Source: Jackrogersella multiformis (lineage: Eukaryota; Ascomycota; Sordariomycetes; Xylariales; Hypoxylaceae). From it: DNA of 64,000 nucleotides. How positions within the stretch are numbered: the first letter of the stretch is position 1; each line of letters begins with the position of its first letter. Location of the stretch: assembly GCA_902806575.1 (NCBI GenBank), contig CADCXD010000010.1, positions 434,001 through 498,000 on the forward strand. The letters are read 5' to 3'. The notes under the pieces are model-generated. The model ran no database searches. It was not told the origin of the DNA and saw nothing but the letters and a program-made list of their open reading frames with translations. The translations under genes were made by a program, and so were the position numbers. Positions 12,135 to 22,367 of the stretch are shown here, piece by piece.

Positions 12135-13316
12135 ATGCCAGAACGCAAGACCTACGTAGTAGAGCACCTGGACCCGGAGCTGGGCCAGTGGTCGGAGCTG
12201 GAGTACCTGGCCATCGCGCGGGAGACGCAGCGCGCGGGCAACACCTTCATGCTGTCGTCGCTGCCGGCCGCGTTCAAGGTCCCGCAGGCGCTGGCCGCGG
12301 TCGACGCTTTCAGGGCCGAGGGCAGGGGCGTGGAGGAGATCTATGGCGATGGTGATGCTGGGGAGGGAGTCGGGGGAAGGAAGGGCAAGGAGAGGGTGTG
12401 TCTTCTGGACCCCCAGGCCGACCGCGATTTGAACCCCGACGATAAGAGGGCGTTTGATGTGTTCTTGTTTGGTGGCATTTTAGGTGAGTCGGATTTATGT
12501 GTGTTTTTGCGAGAAAGAGAGAAGGGGAAAGGTGAGAGAGAGGGAGAGGAAGTGTGGTGGGATAATTTGCTGACAACGACGATGATGATGAATAGGAGAT
12601 GATCCGCCGAGAGGTACGTATATGCCCGAAGAGGAAGAGGTGCGAAGCAGCAAGGGCGAAGAAGCGAAGCTGAGCCGATGACGACTGTAGATCGGACCTC
12701 CGAGCTGCGCGAGAAGGGCTTCGAGGGCCGCCGGCTGGGTCCCGTGCAGATGACGACGGATACGGCGGTGCGGGTGACGCGCATGGTGGTCGAGGAGCAG
12801 TGTATGTTCCTTACCTTATTGCCCCTTTCCTTGCCTTCCTATTTCTTTTCCCTCTCCCCCCCCGGCCACACTTCCTTCTTCCTATTTCTACCTCCGACCC
12901 AGAGCTAGTCATTCACGCGTATCTATATCACTCACTATCATACTTCAACATTACGAGTACAAGGAACATAATTAAAATTAAAATAATAATAATAATAATA
13001 AAACAGTCACGTTGAACAAGATCCCCTACGTCGACTTCCCGGAGCTCAAGTTCAACGAGCACGAGAGCACACAGATGCCGTTCCGGTACGTGGCGGACGA
13101 CGACGGGAAGCCCATCATGCCCGAGGTGAGACGCTCCCGCCCCTTTCTACCAAATCTCCTTTTCCTATGTCTGCCGTAGCTGGCTAGATTAGCAATTAGC
13201 ACTTGGGCAATTTAGTAGTATGCCATATGAGGAATATTTGGCTAACGATCGTGGCATAGGGAATGGTGGATCTGATCAAGAAAGATGCCGATAAGAGTAT
13301 CGACGATCTGTTCTAA
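12135..13316 (+). CDS. sfm1: SPOUT protein-arginine methyltransferase Sfm1-like
   Basis: Five exons: 12135-12483, 12596-12613, 12691-12801, 13007-13125 and 13260-13316, giving 217 residues. Sfm1 (DUF431) is a SPOUT-fold enzyme that monomethylates ribosomal protein Rps3 in yeast. Family segments appear in order: YVVEHLDPELGQWSELEYL near the N-terminus; FDVFLFGGILGDDPPRDRT, the SAM-binding knot loop; and IPYVDFPELKFNEHES followed by MPFRYV near the C-terminus. Exon 2 is only 18 nt and encodes most of GDDPPR; it is needed to join the two halves of the knot loop, so I regard it as real. Intron 3 contains an AAT microsatellite. All junctions keep frame and use GTGAGT, GTACGT, GTATGT and GTGAGA donors. 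Confidence 0.9.
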
Positions 13317-13676
13317 ACGGCTTGGGATCGAACACTTAAGAGTGACGTCGTTCGAGTTGTGGATGTACAGTAGCTATTCGGCATATCGAAACCTCTTGGT
13401 AAACAGGCTTACATAGCTCTCGGCTTCGAATGATGAAAAATCGTTCGAAGTCACCAGTCCTATTTGACTTACGTATAGCACAAGGCAGATATACGGAGAC
13501 TTAAGGGCGACTAACCTCTCAAGGCGAGTCATTTGGAAATAACGGGGAAAGTCCTGTCCTCATAAATAAATAAACGAAAGCATAAGAATTGCTTGTCATC
13601 TCTGAATTGTACCCCGAACTGCAGAAAGAAGGGTTCGAGTAGCTATGAACCGGCCAAAGAGTGTCTAGTGGAATCC
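13317..13676. other. Convergent spacer sfm1/TFIIIC subunit
   Basis: 360 bases between two converging stop codons; no gene or clear motif. Confidence 0.5.
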
Positions 13677-14937
13677 CTAGATCTCATCCAAATCCATCTC
13701 CTCGGCCGAATCACTAGAACTAGATGCAGACCCAGACCCAGACCCAGACCTATTCAAGTCCGATTCTCCATCCTCTTCGTTTTCGTCCTCTTCATTGATA
13801 TCATCCATCATCTCCTCGTCCTCGTCTTCCTCCCCTCCTTCCCCTTCCCCTTCTCCTTCTCTCACAATATCGTCCCAGTGCAGCGGGGTAGGCGTGGAGC
13901 CGCCATTATCCTCGACGCTGGGCGCCACCGAAGGGGACTGCGACTGCTCGCGGATGGACAGAGTCCTGAGGAGGTCGGATCCCCTCGGCTTCCTCGGCCC
14001 TCGGGGGTGCGGCAAGTTGAATTTCCCTCGGTGGCCCTGCTTCTCCCTGTGCGGGTGCTTCCTGTGCTTATTCCTGTCGGGCCGTTCCACGCTCTTGGCG
14101 ATGACGGTCACGTCGTCCGTCTCGCCCTTGCGCTTCTTGAGCGCGATCAGGTTGGCGAGGAAGTTTCCCTGGTCGACCCGCTCCCGCGTGGACCACCGCT
14201 CTGCCGGGGGCACGAGGGATTCGAGGGCGCCGCGCTCCGTAGACGCGTTGGCGTTGCGCTGCCGCTTCAGAGCGTCCTCCTTGAGGTCGAGATCCATCTC
14301 CTTGACCGTGATGCGCGCGCAGCTGGCGGCCAGGAGCTCCACGTCGTGATTGAGGTGTCGAAGAACCGGGAGCGGGTTGTCGTCGTCACGCTTGGTCATG
14401 AGGATTTCCGTACCGACGTTCTGGCTCCATATGCCCTCGTAGACACGGCCTTTGTACGATATGACCGGGTGGTCCGAGTGGAGCTCCATAAGCTGAACTT
14501 GCTGGTCATCGTCATATTCGGTGGTCTCTTTCGGTTGGGGCTCCTTTGGCTCCGGAGCGCGAGGTATATCTCTATCCTCGTCGCTGTCGTCGGAGCTGTC
14601 GGCGTTGCTGTTACTTGGGCTCATTCGCCTGTTCAAGTACAGTTTGGCCCTCTCGGCTTTTTCACCACCTCTGTAGCCCGGGCGGTTAACCGTGCTAGCA
14701 TCACGGCTGGTGAAATCCGCTTTAGAAAGGTCTAAGGTGACGTAGAAAGTCTAGATGAATTATTAGACCATAATTAGAATAAGTAACGACTGTTTGTTTT
14801 CGTACCTCGGTCTCGGTTTGAGAATATTCATATTCCCACTCGGATTCATCTTCTTCGGGGGGTATCTGGCTAGGTAAAACTGTGGAAGCCCGTCCATGAA
14901 CGTGAGAGCTTCCTTCACTTATACCGTTATTAGCCAT
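13677..14937 (-). CDS. TFIIIC triple-barrel subunit (tau55/Sfc7-like)
   Basis: Two exons, 14937-14806 and 14750-13677, encoding 401 residues; the 55-nt intron has GTACG and CTAG. Splicing rebuilds the opening of the TFIIIC triple-barrel domain: EWEYEYSQTETE joined to TFYVTLDLSKADF. The barrel continues through VQLMELHSDHPVISYKGRVY, then EGIWSQNVGTEILM, and ends around LAASCARITVKE. This domain dimerises subunits of TFIIIC, the factor that binds A and B boxes of tRNA genes and recruits Pol III. The rest is a basic linker and a long acidic Glu/Asp/Ser tail (residues about 320-401), common for this subunit. A 380-residue plus-strand frame over the same bases is an antisense shadow. Confidence 0.88.
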
Positions 14938-15671
14938 CGGATATTTGTAAGAAAAGATCGTGACTGCTTATAGATAAACAATAACACATTGGGAAGCGAG
15001 TCTTGTATAAGTTCTACAAAAATGAACTTGTTCTTCAAGAATTGCTTTGCGAGTCTGCCTCGGTAAAGGTTACTTGACTACCTCATGTAGGTAGGTACAG
15101 CATCAAAGTTGCGAAGCGTGGGTTGGTAACAAGAAGTTCCAAGGTTCCAAGTTTGGTAATAAACAAAATACAAACAGAGTTGCATCTAAATGAAGTTTGA
15201 ACGATGGATATTTAATTCAAGGTAAATTCCATTTTTAGCAGTAACTCAAGCGGTCAGTAGTGGCATAACGCCCTAATTGGTAACCCTTGGGGCACTTTAA
15301 ATCTTGGATGGAGGGGCAGTCAGCGCATTTGCAGGTGCCCCTCCCTGCCCCTCATCCGCTGAAAATTGCCGTTCATCTATTATAGCGCGCGCGGTCTTTG
15401 ACTCACTCGACACTTCCTCCCGTTCTGCGTAAATAATTATTTATTAGGGTCACTACCCGGGTAGTTCTTTACGGACTTCCAATATTGTACGACTTATTAA
15501 ACTGTATATTTATTAGCTAATACCCGGAGAGATTTATAACGTGACTTACATAAAATATATAAACTACCTCCTACCTAACCTACCATCACAAGTTCTTTGT
15601 AATCTCTTCAGCTGCACGCACCGATCCCGACCCCGACCCCGACCCATCATCCCGTACTACCTACTCCCACG
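14938..15671. other. Divergent promoter TFIIIC subunit/HIS7
   Basis: Shared upstream region. The HIS7 side carries a TGACTCA element (listed). The leader just before the HIS7 ATG is rich in CCGACC repeats (15625-15645). No gene. Confidence 0.6.
15399..15405. promoter_or_regulatory. CPC1/Gcn4-type TGACTCA element
   Basis: A perfect palindromic TGACTCA lies 267 bases upstream of the HIS7 start codon. In fungi this is the binding site of the bZIP activator CPC1/CpcA/Gcn4, which induces amino-acid biosynthetic genes, including histidine genes, under starvation. The match is exact; function is inferred from gene and position. Confidence 0.6.
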
Positions 15672-17303
15672 ATGCCTACGGTCCACCTTCTCGACTACGT
15701 CGCGGGCAACGTGCGGTCCCTCGTCAACGCCATCGAGAAGTGCGGATACACCGTCGAATGGGTGCGGAGCCCGGACGAGGTCTCGCGCGCCGAGAAGCTG
15801 ATCCTCCCCGGCGTCGGCCACTTCGGCCACTGCCTAAGCCAGCTCGCCTCCGCCGGCTACCTAGCCCCGATACGCGCCCACATCGACGCCGGCAAGCCGT
15901 TCATGGGCATATGCGTGGGGCTGCAGGCCATATTCGAGGGCTCGGTCGAGGACCCCGAGGCCCCGGGTATAGGGCTCATAAAAGGCCAGCTGGACCGCTT
16001 CGACGACGCGGACAAATCCGTCCCGCATATCGGCTGGAATAGCGCCAATGCCGCCGGCAGGAGCTTGTATGACCTTCGGCCCGAGAGCAAGTACTACTAC
16101 GTCCACTCGTACAAGTACCCGTACGTGGCAGGCGAGCTGGAGGGCCGGGGCTGGACCGTCGCGACGGGCACGTACGGCGGGGAGGTGTTCGTGGGCGCGG
16201 TCGCGAAGGACAACGTGCTGGCGACGCAGTTCCACCCCGAGAAGAGCGGCGTCGCCGGCCTGCGGGTGCTCAAAGCGTTCCTGACGGGCTCGGGCGCCGA
16301 AACGCTCGGGCGGGAGGTCTCCGGGCCGTCGCCGACGGGGGGCCTGACGCGGCGCATCATCGCGTGCCTCGACGTGCGCGCCAACGACCAGGGCGACCTC
16401 GTGGTGACGAAAGGCGACCAGTACGACGTGCGCGAGAAGGCCGGCGGGCGCACCGTGCGCAACCTCGGCAAGCCCGTCGAGCTGGCCCGGAAGTACTACG
16501 AGCAGGGCGCGGACGAGGTCGCCTTCCTAAACATCACCAGCTTCCGGGACTGCCCGCTGGCGGACCTGCCCATGCTCGAGGTGCTGCGGCGCGCCTCCGA
16601 GACCGTCTTCGTGCCCCTGACCGTCGGCGGCGGCATCCGCGACACCGTCGACACCGACGGCTCCGAGGTCGGCGCCCTCGAGATCGCCTCCATGTACTTC
16701 CGGAGCGGCGCGGATAAGGTGTCCATCGGGTCCGACGCCGTGCTCGCCGCCGAGGAGTACCACGCCGGCGGCGGCAAGCTCTTCGGCGCCACGGCCATCG
16801 AGCAGATCAGCCGCGCCTACGGCAGCCAGGCCGTCGTCGTCAGCGTGGACCCCAAGCGCGTGTACGTGCCCAAGGCGGACGCGACGCGGCACCACACCAT
16901 CGCGACGCGCACCCCGGGGCCGCGCGGCGAGGGCTACTGCTGGTACGCGTGCACGATCAAGGGGGGCCGGGAGACGCGGGACCTGGACGTGGTGGAGCTG
17001 GCGCGGGCGGTGGAGGCGATGGGCGCGGGCGAGCTGCTGCTGAACTGCATCGACCGCGACGGCACCAACAGCGGGTACGACCTGGAGCTGGTCGACCAGG
17101 TCAAGGCCGCCGTGCGCATCCCCGTGGTGGCGTCCAGCGGCGCCGGCAACCCCGGCCACTTCGAGGAGGTGTTCCGCCGCACGCGCGCCGACGCCGCCCT
17201 CGGCGCCGGCATCTTCCACCGCGGCGAGTACACCGTCAAGCAGGTCAAGGATTACCTGGCGGAGAAGGGGCTGGAGGTGAGGCAGTTCGAGGGGGATTTA
17301 TGA
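15672..17303 (+). CDS. HIS7: Imidazole glycerol phosphate synthase (HisH-HisF fusion)
   Basis: Single exon, 543 residues, full length. The N-terminal class I glutamine amidotransferase domain (about 1-210) has the nucleophile Cys81 in MGICVGLQ and the His/Glu pair in QFHPEKSG. The C-terminal cyclase barrel (about 225-543) begins RRIIACLDVRAND, with the first catalytic Asp in CLDV, and has the second in CIDRDGTNSGYD. VGGGIRDTVDT and VASSGAGNPGHF are phosphate-binding loops. The enzyme takes ammonia from glutamine through the barrel to PRFAR, giving imidazole glycerol phosphate (histidine pathway, step 5) and AICAR for purine synthesis. The fusion is standard in fungi. Codon use is strongly GC-biased, making other frames open. 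Confidence 0.97.
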   Translation: MPTVHLLDYVAGNVRSLVNAIEKCGYTVEWVRSPDEVSRAEKLILPGVGHFGHCLSQLASAGYLAPIRAHIDAGKPFMGICVGLQAIFEGSVEDPEAPGIGLIKGQLDRFDDADKSVPHIGWNSANAAGRSLYDLRPESKYYYVHSYKYPYVAGELEGRGWTVATGTYGGEVFVGAVAKDNVLATQFHPEKSGVAGLRVLKAFLTGSGAETLGREVSGPSPTGGLTRRIIACLDVRANDQGDLVVTKGDQYDVREKAGGRTVRNLGKPVELARKYYEQGADEVAFLNITSFRDCPLADLPMLEVLRRASETVFVPLTVGGGIRDTVDTDGSEVGALEIASMYFRSGADKVSIGSDAVLAAEEYHAGGGKLFGATAIEQISRAYGSQAVVVSVDPKRVYVPKADATRHHTIATRTPGPRGEGYCWYACTIKGGRETRDLDVVELARAVEAMGAGELLLNCIDRDGTNSGYDLELVDQVKAAVRIPVVASSGAGNPGHFEEVFRRTRADAALGAGIFHRGEYTVKQVKDYLAEKGLEVRQFEGDL

Positions 17304-17814
17304 GATAAAAATAATTACCTACCTGCTTATTAAAAAAGGGGGGCCGTTCTAAAGAGGGAGTGGAACATACATAGAGGACGTGGCGGCGCACTTATCTCAC
17401 AATTGCACATATTAGAAATAGGCGTTTCTGGCTGGCTTCGATGACGCGGGAAAGCAAGGAGGGGGGAAAAGAACGACAGAATTTCGTTGTCTATTGATAG
17501 TAATAACATGTTACTATACCATTTGCCTTTGCAAACAAAGCTGGTCTCATCCTCGAGGTCGGACCTCTAAACCGATGCCCTTACTTTTACGGAACGAACG
17601 CGGCAAGATGCAGTTGAGGGGAAAAAAGGAAGAAAACGACCAATGCGCCCAAGTTGACGTGATGCGTGATGCGTGCGTGCATGCATAACTCCGAGAGAAC
17701 TCCATAAATGTAACATAACCTAACCTCCGAAATACTAATAGGCGCCAAAGGTCCCCTAGTTTCTGAGTATAATCGAAAAGAGTTGAACGATCGTCAAGGT
17801 CTGGAGTGCTACGG
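17304..17814. other. Convergent spacer HIS7/antizyme
   Basis: 511 bases holding the 3' ends of two converging genes. No gene supported. Confidence 0.5.
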
Positions 17815-18804
17815 TTAGACCTCCATGCCCATGAATAGCCATTTATTGCTGATGACGTCGACGTCCTTTGCCCAGTGGTCCAGGGTAGTCAATTCAAAAC
17901 CAACCCACTGGAGACTTCTCATCAACGCCTTTGCGTAGTCGTCCGGCATTTGTCGGTCCACGCAAATCACAACATGTGAACATCCCACCGGGCCATCAGC
18001 CAACTCGATCAAAGCAATAAGTCTACAGTAGCGTTAGTATGACTTAGAATGACATAATAGGGGATAGGAAAGAGCGTACGCTTGCTTGAGATCACGGCCG
18101 ACGAGTCCGTTGTCAAAGAATGCGAACAACGACTTCTCGTCGCCATCTTCCGCAACAAAGGCTCGGAAGCTGGCGCCCCCAGCGTAATCCCAGAACTCCA
18201 TCCATCCGTTAACGTGTACTGCGGATTTAGTATTGATGTCGGAGAATGAAGATTGAGGCGTAGGATAGTCATCGGGCGGTGTGAGTGCGCGATTGTAAAC
18301 ACCAGTCAAGAAGGAGCCATTACCGGCCATGTTCCGCTCACCCTGGAACACGGCTTTCATAGGCTCACAGAAGAATCTCTCACATTCTTCCCTGATCTGA
18401 AGTGTTGCCCCCCCTCGGCGGCTGCGGCTAATTGGTGCGGCGTTGTTATTGAGACTGCGCTTCTTGTTCTTAGGCTGAAGAGCGAGCTCGTTTGAGGAGG
18501 TGATAGCCGCGAGGGGGGGACTTGACGGAGGAGATGGTAGACCTGAGATGGGGACCTCAGGAATACCACTCGGCCCCTATCATAATTATTTTGATGAGTA
18601 TATGAGGTCTAGGTATAGAGGAGATGTCTTAGATCGGAAGATGGACTACTCACCTGCAGCCCCGGTAGTGCAGTAGTGAAGTCCCTTTAGGGAGGCGGTG
18701 GGATCGACGAGGTAGCAACTGGCGAGGACATTGACCTGTCTGGCCACGGCCTCGCCATTACTACTACTACTACAGTTATTTTTATTGTTTTTCATTGGCG
18801 CCAT
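17815..18804 (-). CDS. oaz: Ornithine decarboxylase antizyme with programmed +1 frameshift
   Basis: Three exons: 18804-18654, 18576-18080 and 18022-17815. ORF1 runs from ATG through 56 codons and ends GAG TGG TAT TCC TGA, with TGA at 18559-18557. The TCC-TGA pair is the same shift site as in animal antizymes. Slipping one base there opens the second frame, starting EVPISGLPSPP, which runs without stops to the end (284 residues in total). ORF2 has the antizyme fold segments GGATLQIREECERFF, then NGWMEFWDYAGGASFRAF, then SLFAFFDNGLVGRDLKQ, and LMRSLQWVGFELTTLDHW near the end. Antizyme binds ornithine decarboxylase, sends it to the proteasome without ubiquitin and blocks polyamine uptake. High polyamines stimulate the shift, so the recoding is the regulatory switch. 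Introns are 77 and 57 nt; the second has a perfect ATACTAAC branch. Confidence 0.92.
18557..18562 (-). promoter_or_regulatory. Antizyme +1 ribosomal frameshift site (TCC TGA)
   Basis: P-site codon TCC followed by the ORF1 stop TGA. Skipping the T gives GAG GTC CCC in the antizyme frame. It lies only 15-20 bases after the exon 1/2 splice junction (acceptor ends at 18577). Confidence 0.88.
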
Positions 18805-21063
18805 GGCTTCTGATGGAATCCAGGTTTGTAGTATAACCTCGGGAATGGGGTTGATTTGGTTAGAAGATGAATTGAAATCCGGAGGAATCCAAATACGAGT
18901 CGAAGTGTGCGGTGTTGTGCGTTCAGCAATAGACTTTGTTAGTAGTTAGGGTAAGGAATCTTGGGTGAAAGTTTAGTAGAGAATTTTGTTGCGGATTAGC
19001 TATTTGGTTTTAGAGAATTGGGATTGTTGAGAGTTTCTGTGTATCTGTATCTGTGTCTTGTGTCTGGGTCGGTGTGTTGAAGATTGAAAGTGGCTTGGAT
19101 TTTCTTGTGTCAGACAAAGGCGCGGCAAGTCAAGTCTAAGTACTTTAGGTACCTAAGGTACCTATTAAAGGCAATCTCGGAAAGGGACATCAGCGGTCAG
19201 AGCAATTGCATCTTCTCAAAGAGCGGGGGCTTCCAAGGTTGTGGCTTCAAGATTCTGGAAACAGCTAGACATGGTATAGATAGGAAAGCTTGACCAATCA
19301 GCTAGCTGCATCGCCACCGTGCCACCCCGCATGTCATCACGTGTTAGTCCGCCATCAATTGAACAATTAGCTGGGAGAGTGGTGATTGGTGCTTAGACTC
19401 TTGTGCATCTTGGCAAACTTCCTTAGGTCCAGCATTCAAAAGCCGGTCAGCCCATCATCGACGATACTTTCGCCTTTGGTATTATTCAGTCATCGTAAGT
19501 CGCACGGTTTCGCCTTGCGTAATCTGATAATTGTTGTCTACCGGCCGTTTAGTTCCGGTATGCTGTATCTATGTATATTCCTCTTACGGATAGTAGAGCC
19601 GAGCAGGATAGGATTTTAAATCGGACTCTAATACAAAGATATGATATTTCTAGACGCTCAATAAGAAAGTATCTAACATGGTCAAGTAAGCGAAGCAGGT
19701 TTCTACTGTCATCATCAAGCAAGGGAGCTACTTAACGTGTTAAGAATAGGTTATCACTTTAGTACACTTTTAACAACATTATGGGTAAAACTACCTAGGT
19801 AGTTCGGATACCTACCTACTACACTAGTGTATATGTATAAGTGCTTCTATAAGATCATATTTGGAGGTGTAATAGTGTAGTTCTGCGAAATTTCTTGAAT
19901 TCTACATATTATACTACCTAGGTAGGTATTCTTACTAAGATGTAACTATTCCGTATTCGGACTCTTCGTTGAGTCAGATCTTGTCACGGCTAGCCCTAAT
20001 GACTCGTGAGACAGCAATTTTCATCCCGGAAATCTCGGGGTAAAGCTCACTTATCAGTGGCTACAGCGTAGCGGCTTAATAACGATGCTACACTCACTTG
20101 CTGACTTGGTGATGGTAAGGCGTTTATTTGTTCGCGAATCAGGATGTGGAGAAGCAGGCCGATCAATTTGATCAGAGCCCAATTAGCCACATCTAGTGCT
20201 TCTTGCATTCAGACCCTCAAAGACGTATATTTTAAGGTTCTCATCTCAGTAAGGTTTAATTAATGATTGTCTAATATTATTATTGAAACATTGCTAGCAT
20301 TATTGAAACTTCATAGCTGTTGGATATTAAATCAAGACTTACTACTTAACATGCCCGTGGACCTCTACGTGGACCCTTATTAATAGGAGTTAGATACCTA
20401 TATGCAATGACATAGGTACCTACCTAGGTGCCCGAATTATGATTATGCAGGGATCACCCCTCTTGACCATTCTTTCCAGTCCGTCTTAGCCGCATTCGGG
20501 GCGGACGATAAGGTTAATACTATGTAAGCTGGGGGTGGGCGTCTCCGATAAGGGAGTTCGTGTGTGTGAGAGATGCACCTACCCTTAAAAAATGATGCGA
20601 TGCGATCACACGGGGTCAACTCTAAATGGTACCTAGTGCCAACCTAGAATCCTCTTCCTCGAGGTCAGGTCCTACAGCATGAAGCAACCTGACATGGATA
20701 TCACCCGCAGGCTCCGGGAAGTATCGAGCCTTTTAAGTCGTGGCATGCCTACATCTTCTGTCCAACTAGATGATAATGTGATAATACCACAATACCATTC
20801 AGCAACCGACCATAGCCATCCTTTGTTGCTTATTACTCTTCTTTGATGCGGGGCTCGCCGGCGTTACATTATGCTCAATGTCAACCGTGAACCATCTACC
20901 TTAAGGTTAACATTTTGTTGTCATAGGAACCGAGCTGGGCTCTTCTAACGATCATACCACAAGTGGATTTACACATCAAAAGTATTTAATTAATAGTGAG
21001 TTTGATGGGAAAAGCTCATTCTCGATTTCGGTACATCGCGAGATTCTTTCCAACGTAGGCGAG
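18805..21063. other. Spacer between antizyme and yippee-like gene
   Basis: 2.3 kb, divergent promoters at each end. No gene supported. Clusters of TAGGTACC/CCTAGGTA palindromes at 19148-19166, 19793-19820, 19914-19930 and 20410-20430. Confidence 0.5.
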
Positions 21064-21963
21064 ATGTATTCTATAATGTTCAGCGAGGCCTTTCCGGCTC
21101 CCCCACCACCTCCGCCGACTCAAGAAGAGGTCCAGGGCCCCAGGTTTCCCATTTACTTACTTCCGAGCCTTACCATGCCGTTTCGCCGAAGACGACAAAG
21201 CTCACAATCAAGCTATAGTAGGCCGACAAGTGAGGCACTACCTTCTTTGAGCTCGACGCCGACAGACTCGACATCGTCAAGCCCCGCAGGAAGCCCGACG
21301 ACGCCCTCATTCTTTCTGCCTAAGAAGTTGTTGTCCAGCTTCAAGGCGAAAGACAGCCGTTCCCGATCATCTACCTTACAACCCCTGGAGACTACAGCGC
21401 TAGCACGGACACAGCCAAATACAATTCGGTGTTCTACCTGTGCTGCCGATTTCGCCTTCGCCTCCCAAATTGTGAGCAAGGGTTTCACGGGCCGATACGG
21501 ACGAGCGTTTCTAGTGTCACCTCCGGACCAACCGCCTCGTATGGGTACGAAAGGTAGAGATCTCGTCAACATCAAGGTTGGCAGATCCGAGACCCGCGTC
21601 CTAGTCACCGGGTCGCATATCGTCGCGGACATCAACTGTACCGTCTGCCATGCCAAGGTAGGCTGGAAGTACATAGACGCGAAAGAGGAGTCGCAGAAAT
21701 ACAAAGTCGGGAAGTTCATACTCGAAACCCAAAGGGTCGTCGTTTACCGGAACTGGGAAGATATCATGGTCGACGAAATGTCCGACCCCGAAACGGAGCA
21801 GAAAGAAATACCGGTGAGAAGCGACGAGGAGGAGCCCATCATTTTCGACTCGGACGACGAGGATGAATGCGAAGATTTATTTGCAGGATGCTGGGATCCC
21901 GAGGTCGTGGCCAAGAGACGAAGCCGGAAGGTCAACCGGCGCCCAAAGAAGAACGCCGATTGA
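21064..21963 (+). CDS. Yippee-family zinc-binding protein
   Basis: Single exon, 299 residues from the first Met; a second in-frame Met at 21175 (MPFRRRRQSS) is an equally plausible start. The N-terminal 115 residues are low-complexity Ser/Pro/Arg. The Yippee fold follows, with two CxxC pairs (C123/C126 in IRCSTC and C192/C195 in NCTVC) that bind zinc. Between and after them are VNIKVGRSETRVLVTGSHIV, then GWKYIDAKEESQKYKVGKFI, the family signature. The spacing between pairs is 65 residues, slightly longer than in animal Yippee because of an insert at SPPDQPPRMGTK, which is usual in fungi. The C-terminus is acidic, then basic. Yeast relative Moh1 belongs to the GID degradation network; the precise role here is unknown. 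Confidence 0.87.
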   Translation: MYSIMFSEAFPAPPPPPPTQEEVQGPRFPIYLLPSLTMPFRRRRQSSQSSYSRPTSEALPSLSSTPTDSTSSSPAGSPTTPSFFLPKKLLSSFKAKDSRSRSSTLQPLETTALARTQPNTIRCSTCAADFAFASQIVSKGFTGRYGRAFLVSPPDQPPRMGTKGRDLVNIKVGRSETRVLVTGSHIVADINCTVCHAKVGWKYIDAKEESQKYKVGKFILETQRVVVYRNWEDIMVDEMSDPETEQKEIPVRSDEEEPIIFDSDDEDECEDLFAGCWDPEVVAKRRSRKVNRRPKKNAD

Positions 21964-22367
21964 GCTCCCACATATGACTGCCGGGACTAAGGATTAGGCA
22001 CAAGGAGTTTTAATGGCGGTAATACCTTTGAAAACGACAATACCCGACACCCGATAATAGTTTTGTTGGGTACCTACCCAGCTAAGGTAGTGGAGAAGGC
22101 ATCTCGACGTTTGAATACCCCCACGGATATGTTCACGCCCAACCTAAGGAATTCACGGATTCGAAGTGGAAAGCCACAGTTGGGACGGATTTAGGCGTTT
22201 TTAGTCATTTACACTGCATGAGCATCTACATAACTCAACATTGATACCCTCACTACGAAAGGTGAATAATACCATTCTTTTTAGCTATAAATATTGAATA
22301 TTATCCATTAATATATAAACTAGAAAATGGAATAGATGCTATAGCAACGCATATCTAAAATCTGTCA
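21964..22367. other. Convergent spacer yippee/dtd
   Basis: About 400 bases between converging genes. A-T rich, with no gene. Confidence 0.5.

Noticed and set aside
13593..14735. 380-residue plus-strand open frame
   Set aside because: Antisense to the spliced TFIIIC subunit; low-complexity Arg/Leu/Val sequence made by the complement of acidic and GC-rich codons.
16527..17219. 230-residue minus-strand frame over HIS7
   Set aside because: Shadow of the HisF domain caused by GC-rich third positions.
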